Assembly: GCA_022376925.1 (NCBI GenBank)
Contig: JAIOJX010000032.1
Coordinates: 170,649,979 to 170,713,978, forward strand
DNA from: Tragulus kanchil
Taxonomy: Eukaryota > Chordata > Mammalia > Artiodactyla > Tragulidae
Length of the DNA: 64,000 nucleotides
Reading direction: 5' to 3'
Of this stretch, positions 1 through 12,001 are shown one piece after another; the stretch's first letter is position 1, and each line of letters opens with the position of its first letter. The position numbers and the translations under genes were made by a program. The notes under the pieces were generated by a model. The model was not told the origin of the DNA. It saw only the letters and a program-made list of their open reading frames with translations, and made no database searches.

Positions 1-501
1 GGAATTTCTTGTCTATAGAACAGAAGCAAGACCTAGCCTACAAGCCTTGTGTTGATGTGAGTAACTGCTGGAATGCACGTGAGAAGTTGTTGGAAGCACT
101 AGCTTCTCAAGACACAACTGTTACAAACAGAACCAGAACCCACAAGGCACTCGGTGGCGTCTCCAAGCTTCTGATACTGTTCAGTTGCCCAGTTGAGTCT
201 GACTCTGCGATTCCACGGACTGTAGCACGCCAGGCCCCCCGTCTCTCACCATCTCACCGAGTCTGCGCAAGCTCATGTCCACTGCATCGGTGACGCCGTC
301 CAGCCACCTCATCCTCTGACGCCTTCTTCTCCTCCTTCCCTCAAGCTTTCCCAGCATCAGGGTCTTTGCCAATGAGTCAGCATCTCACATCAGGTGACCG
401 AAATACTGGAGCTTCAGCTTCAGTCCTTAAAATGAGTATTCAGCATTCATTTCCTTTAGGATGAACTGACTTGATCTCCTTGCTGTCCAAGGGACTTTCA
501 G

Positions 502-1360
502 GAGTCTTCTCCAGCACCACAGTTTGAAGGCATCAGTCCTCTGGCACTCTGTCTTCTTCGTGATCCAGCTCTCACACTTGTGCGTGACCACCTGGAAGAC
601 CATCAGTTCAGTTCACTCATGTCCAGCTCTTTGTGACCCCACGGACTGCAGCACGCCAGGCTTCTCTGTCATCACCACCTCTTGGAGCTTGCTCAACCTC
701 GTGTCCGTTGACTCAGTGATGCCATCCAACCATCTCATCCTCTGTCGTCCCCTTCTCCTTTCGCCTTCTATTTTTTCCAACATTAGGGTCGTTTCCAATG
801 AGACGTCTCTTCGCTTCAGGTGGCCATTCAGCTTCAGCATCAGTCCTTCCACTGAATATTCAGGGCCGAATTCCTTTAGGACTGACTGGTTTGATTTCCT
901 TGCAGTCCAAGGGACTCTCAAGAGTCTTCTCCAGCACCACAGTTTGAAGGCATCAGTCCTCTGGCACTCTGTCTTCTTCGTGATCCAGCTCTCACACTTG
1001 TGCGTGACCACCTGGAAGACCATCAGTTCAGTTCACTCATGTCCAGCTCTTTGTGACCCCACGGACTGCAGCACGCCAGGCTTCTCTGTCATCACCACCT
1101 CTTGGAGCTTGCTCAACCTCGTGTCCGTTGACTCAGTGATGCCATCCAACCATCTCATCCTCTGTCGTCCCCTTCTCCTTTCGCCTTCTATTTTTTCCAA
1201 CATTAGGGTCGTTTCCAATGAGACGTCTCTTCGCTTCAGGTGGCCATTCAGCTTCAGCATCAGTCCTTCCACTGAATATTCAGGGCCGAATTCCTTTAGG
1301 ACTGACTGGTTTGATTTCCTTGCAGTCCAAGGGACTCTCAAGAGTCTTCTCCAGCACCAC
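502..1360. repeat. 420-bp perfect tandem duplication inside BovB
   Basis: Every base from 502 to 940 equals the base 420 positions downstream, giving 2.05 copies of a 420-bp unit made of BovB 3' sequence. The preceding unit (about 180-501) is homologous but clearly diverged. The exact identity means a very recent tandem event or an assembly stutter. Its period differs from the ~1.1 kb pairs elsewhere. It creates a spurious 326-codon open frame at 524-1504. Confidence 0.9.
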
Positions 1361-2015
1361 GGTTCAAAGGCCTGTTCTTCAGCGCTCAGCCTTCTTTATG
1401 GTCCAGCTCTCACATCCATGCATGGCTACTGGGAAATCCACAGCTTTGATTATATGGACTTCTGTTGGCAAAGTGATGTTTCTGCTTTTGAATACTCTAT
1501 CTAGGTTTGCCACAGTTTTTTCTTCCAAGGAGCCAGCGTCTTTTAATTTCACGGAAGACGACGGCCTTGACTCTACGAACCTTTGTCGGCAGAGTGACAT
1601 CTCTGCTTTTCAACACTGTGTCTGTCACAGCTTTCCTGCCGAGAGGCAGTCGTCGTCTGATGTCATGGCCACGGTCACCATCCACAGTGATCTGAGAGAC
1701 CAAGATGAGGAAACCTGTCACTATTTCGCTTTTTCCCCTTCTATTTACCATGAAGTGATGGGCCTGGTGCCATGATCTTAGTTTTTTTAATGTGTAGTTT
1801 TAAGCCAGCCTTTTCATTCTCCTCCTCCACCCTCATCAAGAGATGCTCTAGCTCCTCTTCGCTTTCTGTCCCTGAGTGGCACCGTCCACCTGTGCGAGGC
1901 CGCTGGTGCTTCTCCGGCCTATCTTGACTCCAGCTTGCGACTTACCTGGTCTGGCGTTTCTCATGATGGGCTCGGCATGTAGGTTAAGTGAACAGGGTGA
2001 CGACAGACAGCCCTG

Positions 2016-2513
2016 TCATGCTCCTTTCTCAATCTTGACCCAATCAGTTGCCCCACACAGGGTTCTAACTGTTGCTTCCAAACTCACGTGCAAGTTTCTC
2101 AGAAGACAGGTGAGATGGACTGGTGTTTCCATCTCTTTAAGAATTTTCCACAGTTTCTTACAATCCACACAATCAAAGGCTTTAGCGTAGTCAATGAAAC
2201 AGAGGTAGGTGGTGTTCTGGAATTCCTTTGCTTTCTCTATGATCCAGCGAATGCTGGCAATTCGACCTCTGGTTCCTCTGTCTTTTCTAAACCCAGCCTG
2301 GATGTCTGGAAGTTCTTGGTTCACATACTGCTGAAGCCAAGCATGTGAGAGTGCAAGCATGCTCGCACTAGCACGGGAGATGCATGCAACCATCTGCTGG
2401 TTTAAGCATTCTTCAGTGCTGCCCTTCTTGGGAACTGGGATGAGGACTGACCTTTTCCAGTCCTGTGGCCACTGCTGGGTCTCCCAGGTTGGCTGACATC
2501 CTGAGTGCAGCAC
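2016..2513 (-). pseudogene. BovB reverse transcriptase fragment
   Basis: This 165-codon open stretch matches the palm/finger region of BovB ORF2 reverse transcriptase. Around residues 40-60 from its start it shows the 'QEL PDIQAGFRKDRGTR' type block, followed by FIDYAKAFDCVD, the first catalytic-Asp motif of the RTE clade. The YADD catalytic block that should follow is not in frame, and the fragment ends after a degenerate 'TDWVKIEKGA' segment. It is a decayed piece of a LINE protein that would normally drive target-primed reverse transcription. It is not a host gene. Confidence 0.88.
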
Positions 2514-2606
2514 TTTGATGGCATCATCTCTTAGGGTTTGAACAGTTCTGCTGGAATTCCATCACATCCCCCAGCTTTACTGACAGCTCTGCTTCCAAGG
2601 GCCCAC

Positions 2607-4812
2607 CTGACTTCACGCTCCAGAATGTCCGGCTCTGGGTGACGGACCACACCATCATGGTTATCCAGTTCATTAAGATCTTTCTTATACAGTTCTTCCA
2701 TGTATTCTTCCCATCTCTTCTTGATTTCTTCTGCTTCTACTAGATCTCTACCGTTCCTTCACTGTGCCCATCTTTGGGTGAAATGTTCCCAAGCTTAACT
2801 CAGTTCAAACACATGATGAGAGGCCTGAAGGGCTCTCCCCGTTAACTGGAATGTCCATGCAGAAACTGCTTCTTTAATAAAGAGCAGTAATGAAATTCAC
2901 AACCAACTCAGGCAATTAGCTAATGTTGCTAATGCACATTCACATTATTTACATGAATTTGATATAAATTATGGAAGCATTCCTGTAGGTCTCATTTAGA
3001 CACTTCACAAGATGCTCAAGAGTATCGCTACTATCTCAAGGTGTTTATTTCTTCAAAAACAGACAATCCAGCTACCAAGTTACCATCAAAAAGCCAAAGG
3101 AGTGAGTGTGCGCTGCCTGAAAGGAAGCCAGACAGTGAAACAACTCAGTCACCCTGTGCTTCTGAGGCCAAGAACAAAGGCCAGGAAAAGTGGGCAGGAG
3201 ACACAAGACAAATGTAAAATACAGATTGAAGTTAGCCGGCTTGGAGGCAGAACAGAGCTAATGAGCTGCAGAAAATCTCCTGGGACAATTATTATAATGT
3301 GATGACTATACTGTGATGACTTTCAGAAGTGATCTGACCTCAGGAAAGGGGCTTCAAACATGAAACAGGAACCGCCAGGTCACCGACGATGGGCAAAGCG
3401 ACCCCAGCTACCAGAAGCAAAGCTTCCTTACACATTTACATGGGAACCTGGACAATAAGTCAAACAGGCATCCACAGGTGATGCCCATGCCTCCAGGTCT
3501 GCACCCAAGACGTGAAAGTGCCTGTCCCCCACCCATCTGTTCACGACAGCCAGCAGGGAAAGAGCACAGGTGGACCGAACGGGGACCGCACGTGACATGC
3601 GTTCACCCACACGCAGGAACACCACCCAGCAACAGCGTGAAAGGAACACACTGCAGCACGGGGAGTCTTGAGCACACGCTGCAGGTGAAAGCGGCGGACA
3701 CGGGATTGCACTTCACCCTGACTTCCCAGAATGTCCGGCTCCATGGGTGACGGACCACACCATCATGGTTATCCAGTTCATTAAGATCTTTCTTATACAG
3801 TTCTTCCATGTATTCTTCCCATCTCTTCTTGATTTCTTCTGCTTCTACTAGATCTCTACCGTTCCTTCACTGTGCCCATCTTTGGGTGAAATGTTCCCAA
3901 GCTTAACTCAGTTCAAACACATGATGAGAGGCCTGAAGGGCTCTCCCCGTTAACTGGAATGTCCATGCAGAAACTGCTTCTTTAATAAAGAGCAGTAATG
4001 AAATTCACAACCAACTCAGGCAATTAGCTAATGTTGCTAATGCACATTCACATTATTTACATGAATTTGATATAAATTATGGAAGCATTCCTGTAGGTCT
4101 CATTTAGACACTTCACAAGATGCTCAAGAGTATCGCTACTATCTCAAGGTGTTTATTTCTTCAAAAACAGACAATCCAGCTACCAAGTTACCATCAAAAA
4201 GCCAAAGGAGTGAGTGTGCGCTGCCTGAAAGGAAGCCAGACAGTGAAACAACTCAGTCACCCTGTGCTTCTGAGGCCAAGAACAAAGGCCAGGAAAAGTG
4301 GGCAGGAGACACAAGACAAATGTAAAATACAGATTGAAGTTAGCCGGCTTGGAGGCAGAACAGAGCTAATGAGCTGCAGAAAATCTCCTGGGACAATTAT
4401 TATAATGTGATGACTATACTGTGATGACTTTCAGAAGTGATCTGACCTCAGGAAAGGGGCTTCAAACATGAAACAGGAACCGCCAGGTCACCGACGATGG
4501 GCAAAGCGACCCCAGCTACCAGAAGCAAAGCTTCCTTACACATTTACATGGGAACCTGGACAATAAGTCAAACAGGCATCCACAGGTGATGCCCATGCCT
4601 CCAGGTCTGCACCCAAGACGTGAAAGTGCCTGTCCCCCACCCATCTGTTCACGACAGCCAGCAGGGAAAGAGCACAGGTGGACCGAACGGGGACCGCACG
4701 TGACATGCGTTCACCCACACGCAGGAACACCACCCAGCAACAGCGTGAAAGGAACACACTGCAGCACGGGGAGTCTTGAGCACACGCTGCAGGTGAAAGC
4801 GGCGGACACGGG
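2607..4812. repeat. ~1.1-kb direct pair 1 (offset 1108)
   Basis: Copy 1 is 2607-3704 and copy 2 is 3718-4812. Between them lies a 13-base filler (3705-3717) found in neither flank. The start region is slightly scrambled (offset 1111, then 1106, then settling at 1108). The rest of the copies appears identical. The content is the 5' side of the BovB (to about 2795 / 3900) and then unique, non-coding DNA. See the finding on serial duplication. Confidence 0.95.
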
Positions 4813-5566
4813 AGTCTGTGCTGTGCTCACATGAAATGGCCCAACAGGCAGCGGCTGCACAGCTCTGTGAGCAGACTAAGCACCGCTGCACGAGACGTGC
4901 AGGGCCGGCGCACTGGTTGGTCGTGGCTACACAAGCACGAGCCAGCCAGCCAACGGCGAACCTCACCTGCTGAGACGCAGCTCTCCACCTCAAAGAAGTA
5001 AACCAAACAAGGAAAATGGTCCGAGAGTATTCATTTTGCGCCCCCCAAATGCATTCTTCTGTGGTGCCCCTTCCAAACCGTAAATACATTCACTGATAGG
5101 AACAACTCACAACTGTTTTTGGTAACTCCTTCTCCCCCAAATCTCAGAGTTCAACAGTTTTGTAACAAGTAAACTGATTTCAGCTTTCGTGTAAAGCAGA
5201 AGTCACACCTACACACAAATATAGCACTTTTAAATGACAGGGAGGATGCTCATTAGGGAACTAGCACCCCCTGCCCCCACCGTCACTAAAAACTACTCCT
5301 TAGTTCTTTCCACTATGAAACAAACATGAGAGCTGAGGTTTAAGAACCAGAAATACTTGTAAGACTTGAAGTCAATACAGTCAAAGAAAACACACACACT
5401 AACTGAACATAAAACTCATAAAAACACCAACAAGCCTACATATAAAATCACAGATTTATAGAAAGACTGCTTCCTCCACACCAGCAAATAACTCCCACCT
5501 CACTGCCGCCACTGCGCATGGGTCTCAGCGTTTTCAACAAGCCAACCGACAGAGGCCAGCGTGCCA
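4813..5566. other. Unique non-coding stretch
   Basis: This is AT-rich single-copy-looking DNA with short A-rich and CA-rich tracts. I see no gene, recognisable repeat or convincing exon. Open frames are short and lack codon bias. Confidence 0.6.
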
Positions 5567-6198
5567 CCTGAGCAGTTCTGTAATTGGCTAAAACCGTTAT
5601 TACGGTAATGTGCATTTCTATTTTCCGCAGGAAGAGAATCATGTCTACTCACAATTCACAATGAGTCAACCAGTGTGTAAAATATTTTACATAATGGGAA
5701 AATTTATTGTGACCCAAAAGTTCAGCGTGTTCTCATTAAGTTACCAGAAATTACAGATGTGAAGATTCTCTGTTAACTTAACCAAAATCAAGAAAAGAAA
5801 CTAATTCAGATATACACACATTTTCGGTTTGGCAGATCTAATTTTTTCTTTACGCTACTGTATGTATTTCAAATTACTCAGATTGGTAAATCCATACTCC
5901 AAGCACTAAATAAAGAAAATCTGCATGTTGACAACAGAGGTGACTTGAGACAGCTCTGACACTGCGTCACTTGTTACCCATGTAGACAAGCGATGTCAAA
6001 ACCCGGCAGAAAAGGTTCTGGTTTTTGTAAACACCTCTCTGGTTAAGTGGTTTTTCCAGAATTATGATACCATCGAATGTGCTAATTAACAGAGCCTTCC
6101 CATTGTGTCTCACTGTGAATAAAAACTTCTGTGGAAAATCTTATATGTAATAGTGCATCCATTTAACATTTTCTCACATGTTACATTCAGTGGGGTAT

Positions 6199-6222
6199 TT
6201 TGTTGTTGTTGTTGTTGTTGTT
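6199..6222 (+). repeat. (TTG)n microsatellite
   Basis: About eight TTG units form a perfect short tandem repeat. The same array recurs at 7332-7355 as part of the duplicated pair, with the same unit number. Confidence 0.9.
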
Positions 6223-6576
6223 TTTCAACAATCCCAAAGAGGGGGAAAAAAAAATTCCAGGATAAAACATTTTAGCAATTAAAACACACACAACTTTTCT
6301 ATTATGACCTTTTAAAATACCCTCAGTCTTCTACGATACTCTAAAGGCTACACTGGGAAACTGATCTGCTTATATATGCAATACAGATGCAAACATTTTA
6401 AACTACATAATCTATCTATACACACACTCTAAGAAATCAAATATTTCCAAGTCTATAAACATAATACCTCTGTAGCAAACATAATACCACCAGATATTTC
6501 TTATGCTACAGGTTAGTCCCACCAAATCGGTAATTATAAAACATGAGGAGGAGTCTCTTTTAAATCCTGTTAAATA

Positions 6577-6698
6577 GGGCTTCCCTGGTGGTCCAGTGGG
6601 TAAAGAGTCCGCCTTGCAGTGCAAGGGGCACCAGTTTGATCCATGGCCTGGGAAGATCCCACATGCCGAGGAGCGGCTGGGCCAGTGTGTCCAATCAA
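6577..6698 (+). mobile_element. CHR-type tRNA SINE, cut at a duplication junction
   Basis: The tRNA-Glu-like head is present: an A-box region 'tggtccagtgggtaa' and a B-box-like 'agtttgatcc'. The SINE then stops abruptly after 'gtgtccaatca', where copy 2 of the surrounding pair begins. The full-length twin starts at 7710. The truncation is therefore a junction effect and not a natural 5' or 3' truncation. Confidence 0.85.
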
Positions 6699-7331
6699 CT
6701 GGCCTGAGCAGTTCTGTAATTGGCTAAAACCGTTATTACGGTAATGTGCATTTCTATTTTCCGCAGGAAGAGAATCATGTCTACTCACAATTCACAATGA
6801 GTCAACCAGTGTGTAAAATATTTTACATAATGGGAAAATTTATTGTGACCCAAAAGTTCAGCGTGTTCTCATTAAGTTACCAGAAATTACAGATGTGAAG
6901 ATTCTCTGTTAACTTAACCAAAATCAAGAAAAGAAACTAATTCAGATATACACATTTTCGGTTTGGCAGATCTAATTTTTCTTTACGCTGCTGTACGTAT
7001 TTACAATTACTCGGCTTGGTAAATCCATACTCCAAGCACTAAATAAAGAAAATCTGCATGTTGACAACAGAGGTGACTTGAGACAGCTCTGACACTGCGT
7101 CACTTGTTACCCATGTAGACAAGCGATGTCAAAACCCGGCAGAAAAGGTTCTGGTTTTTGTAAACACCTCTCTGGTTAAGTGGTTTTTCCAGAATTATGA
7201 TACCATCGAATGTGCTAATTAACAGAGCCTTCCCATTGTGTCTCACTGTGAATAAAAACTTCTGTGGAAAATCTTATATGTAATAGTGCATCCATTTAAC
7301 ATTTTCTCACATGTTACATTCAGTGGGGTAT

Positions 7332-7355
7332 TTTGTTGTTGTTGTTGTTGTTGTT
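7332..7355 (+). repeat. (TTG)n microsatellite, second copy
   Basis: Twin of the array at 6199-6222, carried in copy 2 of the 1.1-kb pair, with identical unit number. Confidence 0.9.
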
Positions 7356-7709
7356 TTTCAACAATCCCAAAGAGGGGGAAAAAAAAATTCCAGGATAAAA
7401 CATTTTAGCAATTAAAACACACACAACTTTTCTATTATGACCTTTTAAAATACCCTCAGTCTTCTACGATACTCTAAAGGCTACACTGGGAAACTGATCT
7501 GCTTATATATGCAATACAGATGCAAACATTTTAAACTACATAATCTATCTATACACACACTCTAAGAAATCAAATATTTCCAAGTCTATAAACATAATAC
7601 CTCTGTAGCAAACATAATACCACCAGATATTTCTTATGCTACAGGTTAGTCCCACCAAATCGGTAATTATAAAACATGAGGAGGAGTCTCTTTTAAATCC
7701 TGTTAAATA

Positions 7710-7938
7710 GGGCTTCCCTGGTGGTCCAGTGGGTAAAGAGTCCGCCTTGCAGTGCAAGGGGCACCAGTTTGATCCCTGGCCTGGGAAGATCCCACGTGCT
7801 GAGAAGCGGCTGGGCCAGTGTGTCCAATCACGAACCAGTGCTCTGGGGCGCATGCATCCAGAGCCGGTGCTCTGCAACGGGAGAGGCCACTGCGATGGGA
7901 GGCCCATACAGATCAAAGAATAAAGATGGATGAAAAAT
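7710..7938 (+). mobile_element. CHR-type tRNA SINE, short form
   Basis: The element runs from 'gggcttccctggtggtcc' through A- and B-box-like sequences. It continues into the body with 'gtgtccaatca', 'gctctggggcgcatgc', 'gccactgcgatgggaggc' and an A-rich 'aaagaataaagatggatg' end. It belongs to the short (about 230 bp) form of the SINE family repeated through this window. Confidence 0.88.
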
Positions 7939-7940
7939 GA

Positions 7941-8446
7941 ATGATAACTTAGAGGCAAAAAAAAAATCATGTGAAATGAATCACTTGCAAATATTTACCA
8001 CAAAACTCTGGGTAAGGCCACCATGAATCACTCATAAAATCCCAGAATGCGTCCTGAAGGAAGGTCTACAATACAAACTCTTTTCTTAACTATCTTAAAA
8101 CACACTGCAGAAGACCATTCTCACAAGACTTTTTGAAAACTGTAGTATCTCTTATAAAACCTGAAAGGCTGTACGCGTGTTCCTGATTCAGTGTCAGGGT
8201 TCATTAACTCTTACATCCAGTGCCTTGGACAAAAATAACTCTAAATCTTTTGAAAGACTCATCTTTAATACACATACTCAGAGGAGAGTTAATACAATCC
8301 ACATAATTTATCAAAGACCACATAAGAACATCAGAAATAATACAAAGTTACATCTGCTTCAGGAGTAAAGTTTTGACCCCATATCCTTTTCAAGTGCCTG
8401 AAATATGCATTTTTAGACATATTTCAGTATTGGCTCTATATTTTCT
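7941..8446. other. Unique AT-rich stretch
   Basis: Non-coding AT-rich DNA between two SINEs. Only a 63-codon chance frame (8177-8368) is open, with no recognisable similarity. Confidence 0.55.
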
Positions 8447-8593
8447 TTTTTTAAAAAAATATTTTATTTATATTTATTTGGCTGCATTGGATCTCAGTTG
8501 TAGCATGTGGGCTCTAGTTCCCTGACCAGGGATTGAACCTGGGCCCCTTGCATTGGGAGCACAGTCTAAGCCACTGGACCACCAGGTAATTCC
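8447..8593 (-). mobile_element. Short tRNA-derived SINE (CHR-like)
   Basis: On the minus strand it starts 'gaattacctggtggtccagt', contains a B-box-like 'ggttcaatccc' region and ends in an A/T-rich 'aaataaatataaat' tail. A 13-bp target-site duplication, 'ctctatattttct', flanks it at 8434-8446 and 8594-8606, showing an intact retroposed copy. Confidence 0.85.
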
Positions 8594-8826
8594 CTCTATA
8601 TTTTCTAATTAAAAAAAAAAAAGGGCAGGTTTCCCCACAGCCTGGCAATTAAAACATTTTTTTATAATGCAAGCCCCATATCAGAAAGCAGATAACGTTT
8701 TTACATTAAAGATTTCTATTTATGTCAAAAATGCATTTTAAAAACAATAAAGTAAAACCATAGTCATATTTTAAAAGTCAGAAAACACATATTAAATCCA
8801 CTCAATGTTGAAAACTCATAGCTATG

Positions 8827-9202
8827 GTTTTTTTTTTTTTTTTAAAGATTTATTTATTTATTTTGGGCGGGGGTCGGATTGGGAAGGGAGGGGGACGGGC
8901 TGGCCACTTCTACTGGTCTTTCATTTCTCCATTTTCATCTGTCTTTGTTCTTTGGCTCCTGTGGGCCTCCCATCGCGGTGGTGTCTGTCGTTGCAGAGTG
9001 CTGGCTCTGGGCGCATGCGCCCCAGAGCTCTGGCTCGGTGATTGGACACATGGGTCCAGCCGCTCCGCGGCACGTGGGATCTTCCCAGGCCAGGGATCGA
9101 ACCGGCGCCCCTTGCACTGCAAGGCGGTGTCCTTACCCACTGGACCACCAGGGGATGGTGGGTAAGGCGGTGTCCTTACCCACTGGACCACCAGGGGAAG
9201 CC
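8827..9202 (-). mobile_element. CHR-type tRNA SINE, long form, with duplicated head
   Basis: This antisense long-form SINE has a poly(T)/'tttatttatttatttt' tail at 8827-8870 and then the body. The tRNA-like head is present twice: a 43-bp period makes 9121-9163 and 9164-9202 near-identical. The flanking duplication 'catagctatg' (8817-8826 and 9203-9212) marks insertion into a BovB fragment. The double head is odd (see findings). Confidence 0.87.
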
Positions 9203-9651
9203 CATAGCTATGATCTTCCCAGTAGTCATGTACAGATGTGAAAGTTGGACCATAAGAAGAAGGCTGAGCATCCAAGAATTGATGCTTCTGAATTATGCTG
9301 GAAAAGACCCTTGAGAGTCCCTCGGACTACAAGGAGATCAAACCAGTCAGTCCTAACCCTAACTCAACCCTGCAGACTCATTGGAAGGACTGAGGCTGAA
9401 GCCGAAGCTCCAATACTATGGCCACCTGATGGGAAGAGCCGGCTCCTTGGAAAAGACCCTGACGCTGGGAGAGCTTATCGGCAGGTGGAGAGGGGCAACC
9501 GAGGATGAGATGGTTGAACAGCATCATCAACTCAATGGACATGAGTCTGAGCAAGCTCTGGGAGACAGGGAAGGACAGGGAAGCCTGACATGCTGCAGTT
9601 CACGGGGTCGCAAAGAGCTGGACATGACTGAGCAACTGAACAACAACAAAT
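9203..9651 (+). mobile_element. BovB LINE 3' end fragment
   Basis: This is the sense-strand terminal ~450 bp of BovB. The translated 5' part contains the typical 'MYRCESWTIRR' and 'LRVPRTTRRSNQSVL' decayed blocks. It ends with 'cagttcacggggtcgcaaag', 'gacatgactgagcaactga' and the short ACA-rich tail. It is 5'-truncated, as most BovB copies are. The element probably begins at about 8817, with the preceding SINE inserted near its 5' edge. Confidence 0.9.
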
Positions 9652-10330
9652 GTTGAAACTCTTGGCTCAAGGGGGCACGGGGTGAGGGTGAGGTCACCCT
9701 AGAGCTGAGGGCCTCAACGTTCTCCTCCCAGCCCTGGGTTGATTTGCACCACTGAAGTAAAATATGGGTCCCACGCCATGCAGCAACCCTGACCCCTGGG
9801 CCAGGCTCCCAGGAAGAGACCCAGAATGACATGGGTCACGCGCCGTCTACACGTCCTGCACCCAAGAGGCAGCACTCTAGGGCATGCTTCTTGAAAGCAA
9901 GGGGGCGGGGACAGCAAGCCCTCAGCAGCCACAGGAGGCCGGGCACTGTCCTCCTCCTTCCCAGCACAAATGCCTGAATCCCTCACCTGAATTCCCAACT
10001 CCCACATGCTCCGAAAATGTGTTTAGAACACTCTCTGGTGTGCTATGGGCTCCCACGGCCTCTGCCCCGCTCAGCACGGACCTGCTGCAAAGGCCTCACT
10101 GCCTGATTCACTCATTCCATCCTAAAACTTCAAAAACTCCAAACTCCTGATACCCCGGCTGCCAGGAGTGGCAAAGGGCGGCTCAGTGACAGCAGGACAG
10201 GCTCTGGCGGAAGCTCACGGCTGCAGTCCCAGCCGCTGTGGAGCCTGGAGCCTGGGGGAGAGTGAGGCACACGCACACCAGCTGCGGTCAGGACGGGGTG
10301 GCCAGGAGGGGCCCCGCAGACCCTGCGGAG
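9652..10330. other. Unique GC-moderate stretch
   Basis: No recognised repeat or gene is visible. Overlapping open frames on both strands have no consistent codon bias and no splice-site pairing that I would defend. Confidence 0.5.
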
Positions 10331-10685
10331 GAGCCGGGCCGGGCCGGTCAGGCCGGCCTCTCCCCCGCGGCCTGGAGGAAGACCTTCGGGGAGGGGAGAG
10401 CTGCGGCCCCAGCCACAGGGCCCTGCTCTGGAGCCCAAGACGGGGGAGGGAAGGAGCAGGCCGCCCAGAGGTCAGGGAGCCCTGGGACGCGAGGGGCATG
10501 TGGCCCAAGCCGGCAAGCAGACGCCCAGCTATAAACCACGCTCCCTCTGAGCCTTGGCCATCTCATCTGTCAACACGAAGAGGGGCCAGAACCCGGACGT
10601 TTCGCAAGCTCCCACCCTGCAAAGTGAACCTGACCATTCACGGCCATCTCTGCTGAGGCGGCTGAGAACCCAAACGGTGGGAAAG

Positions 10686-10900
10686 GGAAAGTGCTAGTCG
10701 CTCAGTCATGGCGTCTCTGCACCCGCCTGGGCTGTCGCCCGCCAGGCTCCTCTGGCCATGGCGTTCTCCAGACAAGAGTACTGGAGCGCGCTGTCACCTC
10801 CTCCTCCAGGGGACCTTCCTGCCCGACCCAGGGGTCAGAGCCAGGTCTCCCCCACTGCAGGCAGATTCTTCAGTATCCGAGCTACCGTGGCGGGAGGAGG
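10686..10900 (-). mobile_element. Bov-tA SINE
   Basis: This is an antisense Bov-tA. The plus strand reads 'agtgctagtcgctcagtcat', 'ctgtcgcccgccaggctcct', 'tactggagcgcgctgtcacc' and 'ggcagattcttcagtat', the reverse complement of the standard SINE. It is a diverged copy. Confidence 0.88.
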
Positions 10901-11786
10901 ACTTAAATGCCACTAAAACCGTGCAAGAAGGCAAGAAAGCAGGTGAAGTGATGACCAGGAAAGAAGATGAGGAACTTTCCACCCGTCCCTTAAAAGGCTG
11001 GCGGACGCACTGCCCTCCGCTCCCCAAACCATGCTGCCGGAGGTGAAGACGCACAGCAGCTGTTAACCGTTTCGTGAAAACAGGAGGAGTCACTCAAACG
11101 TCCTTGGAAGGTGTGGCGCCGCCGGGCCCTGCCTCCCCGCACACCCTCACCTGGGACGGGCTGGAGCCGAGGCCGGCTCTCCCCCGACACCGGCAGCTTC
11201 CCCCACGCAGGATGAAGTGCCTGCCAAGCAACTATTAAGATGCACAAACGAGGGACATTTGGAGCAGCTGCAAAGCTCTATTAAGGATAACAAAATGGGT
11301 ATGTGGACCTCAAACTCTTCAAGGTTAACTACTCCCCTGGGTGAGATTGAACAGCCTAACAATAGAACACCATAATGAAGTGGCTTGAGATCTCAAACTT
11401 TTCCACGAAAACACACCCAAAGACACGGGAGAAGCCGGGCCGGCCCTCGAGGCCGGCCCCCCTCCCCGCGGCCTGGAGGAAGACCTTCGGGGAGGGGAGA
11501 GCTGCGGCCCCAGCCACAGGGCCCTGCTCTGGAGCCCAAGACGGGGGAGGGAAGGAGCAGGCCGCCCAGAGGTCAGGGAGCCCTGGGACGCGAGGGGCAT
11601 GTGGCCCAAGCCGGCAAGCAGACGCCCAGCTATAAACCACGCTCCCTCTGAGCCTTGGCCATCTCATCTGTCAACACGAAGAGGGGCCAGAACCCGGACG
11701 TTTCGCAAGCTCCCACCCTGCAAAGTGAACCTGACCATTCACGGCCATCTCTGCTGAGGCGGCTGAGAACCCAAACGGTGGGAAAG

Positions 11787-12001
11787 GGAAAGTGCTAGTC
11801 GCTCAGTCATGGCGTCTCTGCACCCGCCTGGGCTGTCGCCCGCCAGGCTCCTCTGGCCATGGCGTTCTCCAGACAAGAGTACTGGAGCGCGCTGTCACCT
11901 CCTCCTCCAGGGGACCTTCCTGCCCGACCCAGGGGTCAGAGCCAGGTCTCCCCCACTGCAGGCAGATTCTTCAGTATCCGAGCTACCGTGGCGGGAGGAG
12001 G
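11787..12001 (-). mobile_element. Bov-tA SINE, twin in copy 2
   Basis: Identical twin of the element at 10686-10900, carried by the 1.1-kb pair. It does not represent a second insertion. Confidence 0.88.

Larger units (their letters stand above)
180..2795 (-). mobile_element. BovB LINE, antisense, with 3' end multimerised
   Basis: Read on the minus strand this is a BovB (RTE-clade) LINE. The region 2795 to about 1400 carries the reverse-transcriptase body in several frames, followed by the BovB 3' region. The BovB 3' terminal segment (starting at the 'gttcagt...ctgactct' type end) occurs three times in a row, at about 180-600, 605-1024 and 1025-1350. The first is diverged from the others and the last two are identical. 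The coding part is broken by stops and frameshifts, so the element is dead. Its 5' side (2607-2795) is repeated at 3718-3900 by the first 1.1-kb pair. BovB is diagnostic of ruminants among mammals. Family assignment is secure; the exact ends are approximate. Confidence 0.9.
5567..7829. repeat. ~1.1-kb direct pair 2 (offset 1136 to 1133)
   Basis: Copy 1 is 5567-6698 and copy 2 is 6703-7829, separated by about 4 bases. The copies differ by small indels and a run of substitutions around 5835-5890 versus 6970-7020, and by about four substitutions in the last 60 bp of copy 1. Copy 1 stops inside a CHR SINE, leaving a truncated SINE at 6577-6698 whose complete version is at 7710. The content is AT-rich unique DNA with a TTG microsatellite. 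Confidence 0.95.

Noticed and set aside
524..1504. 326-codon plus-strand open frame
   Set aside because: It is the non-coding strand of a BovB LINE. It looks long and internally repetitive only because a 420-bp LINE segment is tandemly duplicated without a stop.
9352..9372. Interstitial telomere-like repeat ('ctaaccctaac')
   Set aside because: Only two units, within a diverged BovB 3' end; chance mutation explains it.
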